Of a stretch of 64,000 nt of DNA, positions 24,504 to 32,716 are shown in pieces (position 1 is the first letter of the stretch; the number at the start of each line of letters is the position of its first letter). The position numbers and the translations under genes were made by a program. Source of the DNA: Spirosoma rigui (GTDB lineage: Bacteria > Bacteroidota > Bacteroidia > Cytophagales > Spirosomataceae). The notes beneath the pieces were generated by a model. That model worked only from the letters and a program-made list of their open reading frames with translations. It ran no database searches and was not told the origin of the DNA. The stretch covers positions 744,001 to 808,000 of the forward strand of contig NZ_CP020105.1 of the NCBI RefSeq assembly GCF_002067135.1, in the 5' to 3' direction.

Positions 24504-25579
24504 CGTTCGTACACTTTCAGCCACGCTTTCAGGTAAGCGGAATTCGACAGTTCACTTACCTCCCGCTTCACGTCTTTTACGCTCCGTTTCAACGACCGGA
24601 TGTCATTATTGACGCTAAACTCCAATCCCATCGGGGAACTAACCGTGGCAATAGGTCGGCCAAGCATCTCCGCCAGATCCCGCTGCAGTGTGTATAATTC
24701 CTGGCCAAGATCATCGGCCTGCTGCTTCAGAATTTTGTTGTAGTACCGCAACTGATCTTCGGCCAGCCGTTCGAGCCGGGCCTGGTCGATTCGATTGTAT
24801 TCGAGCTGAAGCTGCAGCAGACCCATTAGGTCGCCCTTTTCATAAGCTTCTGTGACACGCTGCATGATGGTCGTTTTGCGCGCTTTCTCATCTTCATCCG
24901 GCTCACGGTCGGGGTGAAACGTTTTCACCAGGTCCATGTACATCGTCCGAACGGCTTTCGTACGGTTGCGCTGCTCCTGTTGACGTTTCTCTTCCCGAGC
25001 CTGCTTTTTTGCCGACCGGGGCCGCTCATTGGTCGTGGCTTGCTGCTGCCCGGCCGTTTGCCGGTTCCTTAGCTGCTCCGCTACGTATGTTTTCAGTTTC
25101 TCGGGCGTGCTGAGATCGGCACTATCGTCGAAGGTAATCCCGTAGCGCAGCGACAGCTGTTCCTTCATCTGATTGAGGCTCTGCTCATCGGCAACGGGCG
25201 GGTCTGTATCGCTGCTGTCGTACTTTGCCAGAACAGGCTTCAACTCATCCAGCCCGTGCCGGCCAACGAGGTCCCGTCCGATGTCGATAATCAGTTCGGC
25301 CAGCTTTCTGCGTTCCGTTTTCGTGCTTTCAGGATGGTCATGAGCCCGGTCGAACAACCGCACGAGGTTAGCGCGTTGCTGGTTGTAGGTACGCACCAAT
25401 GGGCTGTATTCCGCCCGGATACGTTGCTGAACCGCCGTTGCAGCCGTTCGGAAATTGCCCAGTTCGATATCAAGCTCGCTGATTTTTTGCGTTAGCCGGT
25501 TGAACTCCTTCTGTGCTTTCGAAAGGGGCGTTTTCTCAGGCGAGGCCGTAGCAATGTGGACAACCTGTGTTTTTGTCAT
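24500..25579 (-). CDS. J-domain (DnaJ-like) coiled-coil protein
   Basis: A 359-residue cytoplasmic protein. Residues 16-100 are charged and helical; a J-domain-like segment lies at about 207-260, with HPD at 222-224 in LVKTFHPDREPDE preceded by a basic helix II and followed by KARKTTIMQRVTEAYEKGD. A second coiled stretch fills the C-terminus (about 265-359). It lacks the G/F region, zinc-finger and CTD of DnaJ, so it is a dedicated co-chaperone that would stimulate a DnaK on a specific client. The ATG at 25579 is used; an in-frame start at 25609 would add ten residues. TATCTTTG (minus strand, 25607-25614) may be its -7 box. Confidence 0.8.
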   Translation of the reverse strand: MTKTQVVHIATASPEKTPLSKAQKEFNRLTQKISELDIELGNFRTAATAVQQRIRAEYSPLVRTYNQQRANLVRLFDRAHDHPESTKTERRKLAELIIDIGRDLVGRHGLDELKPVLAKYDSSDTDPPVADEQSLNQMKEQLSLRYGITFDDSADLSTPEKLKTYVAEQLRNRQTAGQQQATTNERPRSAKKQAREEKRQQEQRNRTKAVRTMYMDLVKTFHPDREPDEDEKARKTTIMQRVTEAYEKGDLMGLLQLQLEYNRIDQARLERLAEDQLRYYNKILKQQADDLGQELYTLQRDLAEMLGRPIATVSSPMGLEFSVNNDIRSLKRSVKDVKREVSELSNSAYLKAWLKVYER

Positions 25580-25703
25580 TCGGCAACGATAGGTCAGTGG
25601 CAAAAACAAAGATACGCACTACCCACGGCTGCGGTTGGTGAGCTAAAAAGTATTTACCTTGCATAGCGTTGGTCGCAGCTCCTTTTCACTACGGGTCAAG
25701 CTC

Positions 25704-26168
25704 ATGAAGCAATTCTCTTTTCGCCTGAACGTCACCGGCCTTTTTCTGCTCGCTCCCACCCTACTACTAGCCCAGCGCCCGTCATTTACGCTGAACCACG
25801 ACCGTATCGAAACCTTCGACTACGCCGAGATTACGGTTCGGATGCCGCCGGTAAAGTCGATTAACGATGTGCTGATAACGGGGTTATTCATTGGACCGGC
25901 CAACGACACTACTCGCATCGACGGCTTTTGCGACTCGCCCGACGGGAGTTTGCACCGCATCCGGTTCATGCCCGTCAAAACGGGTTCCTACCGGTTTGCC
26001 ATCAAAAGTTACGCCATATACCGGCGGCAGATAAAGAACGTGCTGACGACGGGTATGGCCCAGACGGGCAGCTACTTTGGCATGTTCACTGCCACCGCCG
26101 ACAAGCACAAAGGCATGATCGGGACAGACCAGCAGCACCGCTACAGGGTGCGCTCAGCCGCATTTTAA
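25704..26168 (+). CDS. DUF5060-like domain protein, short or truncated
   Basis: A 154-residue secreted protein: signal peptide (about 1-22, ending LLLAQ), then a beta-sandwich of the DUF5060 type (about 27-135; TRIDGFCDSPDGSLHRIRFMPVKTGSYRF is its core). In relatives this domain precedes a large TIM-barrel glycoside hydrolase-like domain. Here the frame ends soon after (at GTDQQHRYRVRSAAF) and the next gene is convergent 18 bases on. It is either a stand-alone domain protein or the remnant of a longer enzyme. No open frame downstream continues the barrel. The domain call is tentative. Confidence 0.6.
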   Translation: MKQFSFRLNVTGLFLLAPTLLLAQRPSFTLNHDRIETFDYAEITVRMPPVKSINDVLITGLFIGPANDTTRIDGFCDSPDGSLHRIRFMPVKTGSYRFAIKSYAIYRRQIKNVLTTGMAQTGSYFGMFTATADKHKGMIGTDQQHRYRVRSAAF

Positions 26169-26186
26169 TCCTGTTACCAGCTTCGT

Positions 26187-26990
26187 TTATTTAACCCAAG
26201 TTGGCGCATCCTGCTCAATGGCGTGGCGCACTTTAGCAACGATATCCTCAATGCTATCGTCAGGACCGAACTGGAGCGGTTCTTTAAAGCGAACGGTCAG
26301 CAACGTATTTCTTTTTTTGAACCGCAATCCTTTCTTGTCGAAGGCCCGGCGGAAGCCGTTGATAACAACCGGAACCACAATTGGCTCATTATTCTTGATC
26401 AGATGGCCCGTACCCTTGCGCACCGGTGCATAGGGGCTGGTTGTGCCCTGCGGGAAACTAACCACCCAGCCGTGGGCCAAGGCCTGCGCAATTTTGTCAT
26501 TGGCAGTTGTGTCGACTTCACGTTTTACTTCCCGCCCTTCGGCGCGCCAGGAACGCTCGATGGTGAGCGCCCCGCCCAAAGCGAAGATCCGGGGTATGAT
26601 CCCCTTACTCATTGTTTCGGAAGCAGCTACGTAGTACTGGCGAGCCCGCGGCCCAAGCAGGTAGACCGGCGGCAGCAGTGTATTCTGAAACCCCCATTTG
26701 ACGGCACAGAAGATCTGAAAAAACGCGATCACGTCCGCAAAATACGTCTGGTGATTTGAGAGAAAAAGGACATTGTTGATGGGGAGATTTTCCAGATTTT
26801 CGGTCCCCTCGATCTGAATACGATTGACTACCGTGTACCGTGCGTAGGTTAGCCAGCCAACAATACCGATCATAATCCGTCTGACTAGCAAGGAGTTGCC
26901 GAAGGGGTCTCGCTCCAGCAATCCAAGTACGTCCAGGGGCATTAAGAACTTGGGCAGGTAGCTAAATTTCGTCGGCTTTATGTATTTCAT
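26187..26990 (-). CDS. PlsC-family acyltransferase
   Basis: A 267-residue membrane-associated glycerolipid acyltransferase. Motif I is NHQTYFADVIAF (HX4D catalytic pair), motif II lies in GGALTIERSWR, motif III reads FPQGTTSP where FPEGTRS is more common, and a late VPVVINGFRRAF block follows. It likely acylates lysophosphatidic acid or a related lipid. The Glu-to-Gln change in motif III weakens substrate binding in well-studied enzymes, but related bacterial proteins with it may still be active. It is monocistronic. Confidence 0.85.
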   Translation of the reverse strand: MKYIKPTKFSYLPKFLMPLDVLGLLERDPFGNSLLVRRIMIGIVGWLTYARYTVVNRIQIEGTENLENLPINNVLFLSNHQTYFADVIAFFQIFCAVKWGFQNTLLPPVYLLGPRARQYYVAASETMSKGIIPRIFALGGALTIERSWRAEGREVKREVDTTANDKIAQALAHGWVVSFPQGTTSPYAPVRKGTGHLIKNNEPIVVPVVINGFRRAFDKKGLRFKKRNTLLTVRFKEPLQFGPDDSIEDIVAKVRHAIEQDAPTWVK

Positions 26991-27279
26991 CGTCAGGGCA
27001 GGGGTCGCAGGTATCTGGTAAAGTTACAAGAGTGCTGCAATGTTTTCAACAAAAAGTACAACCCGCTGATTGACAACGACAATGAGTCAGCGGCCTCTCT
27101 CAGACAAATGGCGATTAGCCCAGACCCGACGCCTTTGTCAAAAAAAGTTTTCAGGTTCGATTAATCCTTCATTTCGCAACGCTGTCCAACCACCAGATTA
27201 CACCAAACAACACAGCCTATTCATCGACTCTACACAATCAAGTTCATGTTTACCTTTTCAACCTTTTTCGATTACCGTC

Positions 27280-27969
27280 ATGAAACGAATTGTGCTTGCC
27301 TGTGTTGCCGCCCTGGTTCTTCTGGTTGCCCAAACATCTTTCGCCCAAGTCCAGCTTGGCATCCGGGGCGGGGGCAACTGGGGGTTTGTTTCGAAGCCTG
27401 CTTTTCTGGGTAGCCTGACGCCTACGCTCTATCCTTCGGCCGGTCCCACCGGCGCTATATTCCTTGATATTCCACTGAGCGACCGGGTTTCATTCCGCCC
27501 GGAAGCGGCTTACATACAAAAAGGATTTGTGGTTAAGCAAAGCCTCGATGTCAACCTGGGCGGCTTCAGCCTACCCATCGGTGCCCGGATGGCTTACCAG
27601 TCCAAGAACATCGATGTCCCGCTGCTGCTGAAGGTCAACCTGAGCGACGGTCCAGTTCAGCCTTACCTGATCGCCGGTCCATCCGTAGGGTACGCCCTCG
27701 ACGGCCGCATCCGGACCCGGGCTACGGCGCTCTTCTCTACTCAGCCGTATGATGTCGACCTCAACTATGGCGGCATGCTGAATCGCTGGGACGTCAGCGC
27801 CGTTGGCGGATTGGGTCTATCTATGGATGCCGGAGCGGGTAAATTTTTCATCGAAGGTCGCTATACCCACGGGTTCACCCGGCAGGTGCAAGTACCAATC
27901 GTTAACGTCGACGTACGTAACCGGGGTATAGCCGCATCCATTGGCTATTCATTCCCGATCGGATATTAA
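27280..27969 (+). CDS. Outer-membrane beta-barrel protein, PorT/OmpW-like
   Basis: A 229-residue secreted protein: signal peptide (MKRIVLACVAALVLLVAQTSFA), then alternating beta strands typical of an eight-stranded barrel (e.g. VQLGIRGGGNWGFVSK, PSVGYALDG, GRYTHGFTRQVQ) ending GIAASIGYSFPIGY with a C-terminal aromatic. Such proteins are porin-like or adhesion-related; function is not readable. A long leader before 27280 is open but carries no signal peptide. It ends at a strong terminator 118 bases downstream. Confidence 0.82.
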   Translation: MKRIVLACVAALVLLVAQTSFAQVQLGIRGGGNWGFVSKPAFLGSLTPTLYPSAGPTGAIFLDIPLSDRVSFRPEAAYIQKGFVVKQSLDVNLGGFSLPIGARMAYQSKNIDVPLLLKVNLSDGPVQPYLIAGPSVGYALDGRIRTRATALFSTQPYDVDLNYGGMLNRWDVSAVGGLGLSMDAGAGKFFIEGRYTHGFTRQVQVPIVNVDVRNRGIAASIGYSFPIGY

Positions 27970-28086
27970 GTGGAGAAGGTGTAGCGGGGGAGTACAGTTA
28001 TCAGGTATCCCACCCTTCCTATACGTACTTGCCCCTTCACCTTCTCCACTGCCCATTCATTTATTGTTGAATCAACCTGAGTCGGT

Positions 28087-28114
28087 AAAGGCGGGGCCAT
28101 TTGGCTCCGCCTTT
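28087..28114 (+). terminator. Terminator of outer-membrane barrel gene
   Basis: AAAGGCGG...CCGCCTTT stem extended by one G-T pair and GCC/GGC, with an ATTT loop (12 bp in all), followed by CTTGTTT. Confidence 0.85.
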
Positions 28115-28236
28115 CTTGTTTGGCAGCGGTACCCCGGGCGGGGAGGTTTGGGAACTCAGTCCCTGCGTCAACCTAGCGGGTGATCTAATAAAGAGGTTAA
28201 AATGTCACAATCGTATAAAACGAATAAGGTGATCAA

Positions 28237-28250
28237 ACTGAAATTTCAGT
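28237..28250. promoter_or_regulatory. Palindrome upstream of desaturase gene
   Basis: ACTGAAATTTCAGT is a perfect 14-base palindrome 48 bases before the desaturase start, overlapping the expected -33 region of TTACCCTTTG (28255-28264). It could be an operator, but palindromes of this length are expected by chance a few times in 64 kb. Confidence 0.35.
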
Positions 28251-28297
28251 AGTTTTACCCTTTGTTTACGCACTGATTTACAACGGCGACATCAACT

Positions 28298-29329
28298 ATG
28301 GCAACACTTACTGATTTTGTTAGGTCGACGGCCCCGGAGCCGCACCGTATTCGTACCCGACAAATCCTGAAAGCTCACCCCGAAATCAAAAAACTCATTG
28401 GTCAAAAGAACCCAACGACCGTGTGGGTCATTCTGGCCTGTGTGACACTCATGGTTGGCATGGCCTTCCTTGTCCGCGATCAATCCTGGTGGGTGATTGT
28501 GGCAGCAGCCTGGTTCATTGGGGCTTTTCCCGCTCATACGCTCTTCGTTTGCATTCACGAAGCAGCCCACAACCTCATTTTCCGCAAACCATCGGCCAAC
28601 GCCTGGGCTGCAATTTTTGCGAACCTGCCCACCGTTTTTCCAACCGCGCTAACGTTTAAGAACTTCCACATCAAGCACCACGCGTTCCAGGGTGTGCACG
28701 AGCTGGACGCCGATCTTCCAGACTGGTATGAAGCTAAACTGATCAAGCACTACGCCATTGGCAAAGCCATCTGGCTGTTGTTTTATCCTATTTTTCAGGG
28801 CATCCGGACCCTGCGCATGAAGGAGTTGGCCGTTTTCGACAAGTGGGTGATTGCCAACTTTGTTATTCAAATCACGTTTGACGTACTGATCGTAACATTG
28901 TTCGGCTGGAAGGCACTGGCCTTTATGGTCTTGTGTCTGTTCTTTTCGGTTGGCCTGCATCCGCTGGGTGCACGCTGGGCGCAGGAGCATTTCCTGACCC
29001 TCGATCCCCAGCAGGAAACCTATAGCTACTACGGTCCGCTGAATGGCCCAAACCTGAACGTAGGCTTCCACAATGAGCACCACGACTTCCCGTCTATTCC
29101 CTGGAATAAACTGCCCGAGATCAAGAAAACGGCACCTGAGTATTATGATTCGCTGAAGCACCATACCTCCTTCGTGAAGCTGTTTTTCCTTTTCCTCTTC
29201 GATCAGGAGATTTCTCTTTACTCCCGCATTGTCCGCAAAGAACGTGGCCGGGTTGCGGTTTCCGATCAATCTCGGCCCGATTTGGAACTGGTTCAGGCGC
29301 AGGCTGTATCGGCTGAAACAGCCGCTTAA
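28298..29329 (+). CDS. Fatty acid/sphingolipid desaturase, DEGS1-like
   Basis: A 343-residue membrane diiron desaturase. The three histidine boxes are HEAAH (87-91), HIKHH (124-128) and HNEHH (258-262), with an extra histidine at EH (231). Several stretches match my recollection of animal dihydroceramide delta-4 desaturase closely: HRIRTRQILKAHPEIKKL near the start, QITFDVLIVTLFG, GLHPLGARW, ETYSYYGPLN and NVGFHNEHHDFPSIP. It would introduce a double bond in the long-chain base of ceramide or a fatty acyl chain. Bacteroidota make sphinganine-based lipids, so a substrate is plausible. It has four or five membrane segments and no cytochrome b5 fusion. Confidence 0.87.
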   Translation: MATLTDFVRSTAPEPHRIRTRQILKAHPEIKKLIGQKNPTTVWVILACVTLMVGMAFLVRDQSWWVIVAAAWFIGAFPAHTLFVCIHEAAHNLIFRKPSANAWAAIFANLPTVFPTALTFKNFHIKHHAFQGVHELDADLPDWYEAKLIKHYAIGKAIWLLFYPIFQGIRTLRMKELAVFDKWVIANFVIQITFDVLIVTLFGWKALAFMVLCLFFSVGLHPLGARWAQEHFLTLDPQQETYSYYGPLNGPNLNVGFHNEHHDFPSIPWNKLPEIKKTAPEYYDSLKHHTSFVKLFFLFLFDQEISLYSRIVRKERGRVAVSDQSRPDLELVQAQAVSAETAA

Positions 29330-29351
29330 GGTTGTAATCGCGTTATCATTT

Positions 29352-29390
29352 AACAAAAATCCCCGCCATACGTTGGCGGGGATTTTTGTT
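29352..29390. terminator. Bidirectional terminator between desaturase and dsbD
   Basis: A 16-bp stem (AACAAAAATCCCCGCC and its complement at 29375-29390) with a 7-base loop, A-rich on the left and T-rich on the right, between convergent genes. Confidence 0.9.
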
Positions 29391-29440
29391 TTTGTACAGA
29401 GCACCAACAGGCTGTTGGCTGAGAAGAAATAGCGTTTGCC

Positions 29441-31552
29441 CTATCGAACGGCCAGCAGACCGAATTTGCCCTTACCGGCATCCAGGAAGGCTACGAAGTT
29501 GTCGACGCTGCGGTCGTAGTTTTTGGGCGATACCAGCAGTTTGCCGTCACTATCAACGAGGCAGTAATGCGGCTGAGCATTGTTATTGTATTTCGTGATT
29601 TGCAGATCGGCGTTCTGCGCACCGATGGTTTTCTTAACCTTACCATCATACGTCGATGTGTACCAATCGGCTTCGGGTAGTTCGGTCTTGTCATCGACGT
29701 ACAGGGCCAGCATAACATAATCGTTTTGCAGGCGTGTGAGCACTGCCGGGTCCGACCAGACGCGGGCTTCCATTTCGCGGCAATTTACGCAACCGTGACC
29801 AGTGAAGTCGATGAATACGGGCTTGTTGGCTTTTTTAGCGTAGGCCAGCGCCTGTTTGTAATCGAAGAAACCCTGCAGCCCGCGGGGCATGTGGAACAGA
29901 TTGCTGTACTTAGGGGTCTCCGTCAACTGGTTTTGTGCAGTGTTGGTAGTAGCCGTCGCGTTTTGCAGACTAAAGTCCTGCGAGGTTTCGGGGGGCAGGT
30001 AGCCCGACAGCGCTTTCAACGGAGCCCCCCAAAGGCCGGGCACCATGTAGACCACAAAAGCGAACGTAGCAATGGCCATCAGCAGACGGGGAACGCTGAT
30101 CACCTTAGTCTCGCTATCGTGGGGTAACCGAATTTTACCCAGGAAATAGAAACCAATCAGGGCGAAAATAACGATCCAGAGCGACAGGAATACTTCGCGG
30201 TCGAGCAGATTCCAATGGTATACCTGATCGGCAACACTCAGGAATTTGAGGGCCAGTGCAATCTCCAGAAAACCCAGTACTACTTTGACCGAGTTGAGCC
30301 ACCCGCCCGATCTGGGCAGACTTTTCATCCACTGTGGAAAAGCGGCAAACAGAGTGAACGGAATGGCAAAAGCAGAGGAAAAAGCCGCCATACCGATGAT
30401 TGGCTTGATAATCTCGCCACCGGCCGAAGCAACCAGCAAGCTACCTACAATTGGCCCCGTGCAGGAAAACGACACCAGCACCAATGTAAATGCCATGAAG
30501 AAGATACCAACAATACCGCCCTTCTCCGATTGGGCATCGGCTTTGTTGATGAGCGAGTTAGGCAGGACAATTTCGAACAGGCCCAGAAATGACAGGCCAA
30601 ATACGAAGAACGTAGCGAAGAACAGTACGTTGGGCAGCCAGTGCGTACTAACGAAGTTAGCAAAAGCGGGGCCGTTAAACCGTGAGACAACCGTACCAAT
30701 CAATACGTAGATGGCGACGATGAACACCCCGTATAACAGCGCTTTCCACTGCCCTCCCTGCTGGTTAGTGAAGAAGCTCACCGTAGCCGGAATAATTGGA
30801 AATACGCAGGGGGTCAGCAAAGCGACCAGCCCCGACAGGAACGCAGCTACGATGAAGCCCCATAAGGAACCGTCGGCTTCATTAGCGGTTTCGTTGAGCG
30901 TTTGAACAGGAGCAGCCACGGCGTCGGAAACAGCCGGAGCGTCGGCATTGGCAGAGACCGTATCGGTCGACGCAACAGCCGGGGGCGTTGTTACCTGAGC
31001 GCTTGTCGTTGAGGTAGAATCAGGAGCTGTAGTTGTTTTGGGTAACGTAGCAACAGCGGCATCATCAGTCCCACCGGCCGCGCTGGCTTTGATCTGGACC
31101 GCGAAGCTGGCTTCAGCGGGTGGCAGACACGTACCGTCTTTGGAGGAGCAGGCCATATACTCTACGGTCCCTGCCAGTTCAGCGTTGGGTTTAAGAACCT
31201 TTACCTGCTGAAGAAACACCGCTTTCCCCTCAAACTGACGAATCTTGCTGTTCCAGACCTCCTCGAATTTCTCTTCAACGCCCACCGGTACCGGATTACC
31301 AATCCGTTGCAGGCCATCGGTGGTGGTGAATTTAAAGCTAGTGGGCAGGGGGCCAATGTCAGGATTGAGATCATTGGAGTAAATGTGCCAGTCGCCGGAG
31401 ATAGCTGCCTGAATACGTACCGTAACCACATCACCAACTTTAGCCGGTTGCTTAGGCAAGCTGGCCGACCAGGTGGTAGGGTCTTTGCGTAATTGAGCGA
31501 ACGTAGCCAGCGGCAGCAGTAGCCAGACCACGAGCGCAACTATTGATTTCAT
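29441..31552 (-). CDS. dsbD: Thiol:disulfide interchange protein DsbD
   Basis: A 703-residue protein: signal peptide (MKSIVALVVWLLLPLATFAQ), an N-terminal immunoglobulin-like domain with a cysteine pair (135 and 142), a Thr/Ala-rich linker (155-225), a membrane domain (about 230-510) whose paired cysteines are in LTPCVFP (249) and SFSCTGP (364), and a C-terminal thioredoxin domain with CVNC at 588-591. All three redox pairs are present, so electrons can pass from cytoplasmic thioredoxin to periplasmic targets such as cytochrome c maturation or disulfide isomerases. The upstream frame adds 37 residues; the ATG at 31552 gives the signal peptide. Confidence 0.93.
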   Translation of the reverse strand: MKSIVALVVWLLLPLATFAQLRKDPTTWSASLPKQPAKVGDVVTVRIQAAISGDWHIYSNDLNPDIGPLPTSFKFTTTDGLQRIGNPVPVGVEEKFEEVWNSKIRQFEGKAVFLQQVKVLKPNAELAGTVEYMACSSKDGTCLPPAEASFAVQIKASAAGGTDDAAVATLPKTTTAPDSTSTTSAQVTTPPAVASTDTVSANADAPAVSDAVAAPVQTLNETANEADGSLWGFIVAAFLSGLVALLTPCVFPIIPATVSFFTNQQGGQWKALLYGVFIVAIYVLIGTVVSRFNGPAFANFVSTHWLPNVLFFATFFVFGLSFLGLFEIVLPNSLINKADAQSEKGGIVGIFFMAFTLVLVSFSCTGPIVGSLLVASAGGEIIKPIIGMAAFSSAFAIPFTLFAAFPQWMKSLPRSGGWLNSVKVVLGFLEIALALKFLSVADQVYHWNLLDREVFLSLWIVIFALIGFYFLGKIRLPHDSETKVISVPRLLMAIATFAFVVYMVPGLWGAPLKALSGYLPPETSQDFSLQNATATTNTAQNQLTETPKYSNLFHMPRGLQGFFDYKQALAYAKKANKPVFIDFTGHGCVNCREMEARVWSDPAVLTRLQNDYVMLALYVDDKTELPEADWYTSTYDGKVKKTIGAQNADLQITKYNNNAQPHYCLVDSDGKLLVSPKNYDRSVDNFVAFLDAGKGKFGLLAVR

Positions 31553-31678
31553 ACCGCGTTGGAGACGTGATGGTTTGGTAGGTGAACAAGATTTGAGCGA
31601 AAACATTTCCAAAAATACAGCATATGCCTTGCTCCTCACCCATATAACGAAGAATATGCTCATTGCAGTAAAAACAAA

Positions 31679-31706
31679 TAACGCCTGATCAAGTGACCAG
31701 GCGTTA
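31679..31706 (-). terminator. Terminator of phytanoyl-CoA dioxygenase gene
   Basis: TAACGCCTG and its complement form a 9-bp stem; read on the minus strand it is followed by TTATTTGTTTTT, 27 bases after the stop at 31733. Confidence 0.7.
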
Positions 31707-31732
31707 GTGCAACCAACCTATGATAAAAAAAG

Positions 31733-32566
31733 TCAATAGCTATATAATACAGGGTTCAGTGCATCTTCCGGATGGCTCCCTACGGGCACACTGGCCAGCC
31801 ATTTGGCGTGGTCGGCCGCCTGAAAGCGATTTCGGGGTGCCGTGATGACCTGGTCTTTATCCATATAGATCATGGTCATCACCTTACGGGGCCGGTCCGA
31901 TACGTTAGGGCCGGCGCGGTGGAACGTCCAGCCGGCATGGTAGCTCACTTCACCTAATTCGAAGGGTGTATTGTTGAGCGGAAAATTTCGTTTCTGCAAC
32001 TCGGCGGCTAGTATGGCTTCACTGTCATCGCTGATTTCGAGGTCCCGGCCAATTTCAACGTGCTGGCTTCCCTCGGCAAACGCCAGTGGTCCCATTTCCA
32101 TGGGCGTTTCCTGAAGCGGTATCCAAACCGTTACGGTATTGGGTGAGGACAGTGGCCAGTAAAATTGATCGGCATGCCAGGGCGTGATCCCGCCCGACGG
32201 TTCTTTGTAAAGGGCCTGATCGTGATACAGCCGAACACCTTCAACACCCATCAGGTCGACCGCGATTTTAGCCAGCCGCTTCGAAAAGACAAATTCTCTG
32301 GCCTGTTCATCTTCCTGCCACAAATTCATGATCTGCAGAAAAGCCCGTTCGTAGGTAGTACGCTCTTCCATAGGTTTCGTGAGCGTATTGAGCCGAAAAA
32401 CAAGCTCAGTAAGAATGGGGCCGTAGTGATTCAACACGGCCGGACTCAGCACCTGCTTTAGCTTGACGTACCCATTTTCCCGATAGAACGCGACCGTATC
32501 AGCACTCAGCGAGTAGGGCGCTTCCAGTTCCGAAACTACTGTAGTTTGCGTGGTATCAGCGTGCAT
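31733..32566 (-). CDS. Phytanoyl-CoA dioxygenase (PhyH) family oxygenase
   Basis: A 277-residue iron(II)/2-oxoglutarate-dependent oxygenase. The iron triad is visible as H and D in ITPWHADQFYW and H in WTFHRAGPN; the 2-oxoglutarate arginine is in SDRPRKVMT. The substrate is unknown; family members hydroxylate lipids, antibiotics, ectoine and other small molecules. It is divergent from an AraC regulator 150 bases away, so the two probably form one inducible unit. CAAAAGTA (32605-32612) is a possible minus-strand -7 box. Confidence 0.88.
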   Translation of the reverse strand: MHADTTQTTVVSELEAPYSLSADTVAFYRENGYVKLKQVLSPAVLNHYGPILTELVFRLNTLTKPMEERTTYERAFLQIMNLWQEDEQAREFVFSKRLAKIAVDLMGVEGVRLYHDQALYKEPSGGITPWHADQFYWPLSSPNTVTVWIPLQETPMEMGPLAFAEGSQHVEIGRDLEISDDSEAILAAELQKRNFPLNNTPFELGEVSYHAGWTFHRAGPNVSDRPRKVMTMIYMDKDQVITAPRNRFQAADHAKWLASVPVGSHPEDALNPVLYSY

Positions 32567-32716
32567 AACTGCCTCAAAAATTCATAAACTCAGATCGAAT
32601 AGGACAAAAGTAAGCAAGAGAGAATAAAAAATGATAGAATCTCTTATCTGATTTATATGTAATTTTGACATTCTTTTTCTAACTATAAGCTGTGTTCTGT
32701 CAAAATAGCGCATCAA

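Larger units (their letters stand above)
27970..28297. other. Intergenic region with hairpins and a palindrome
   Basis: A 328-base region. It holds a large imperfect hairpin (27969-28050) whose outer 13-bp stem begins at the stop codon, a terminator at 28087-28114, a 14-base palindrome at 28237-28250, and AT-rich promoter-like sequence before the desaturase. No coding frame is evident. Confidence 0.6.

Noticed and set aside
26187..26990. PlsC variant with FPQGT motif as a sign of inactivity
   Set aside because: Conservation of the HX4D pair and neighbouring motifs indicates an active member; the Q variant occurs in related bacterial enzymes as I know them.
2998..27011. Shared word AGGGGTCGCAG near the long stem and near 27003
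   Set aside because: An 11-base match is expected many times by chance in 64 kb, and the surroundings differ.
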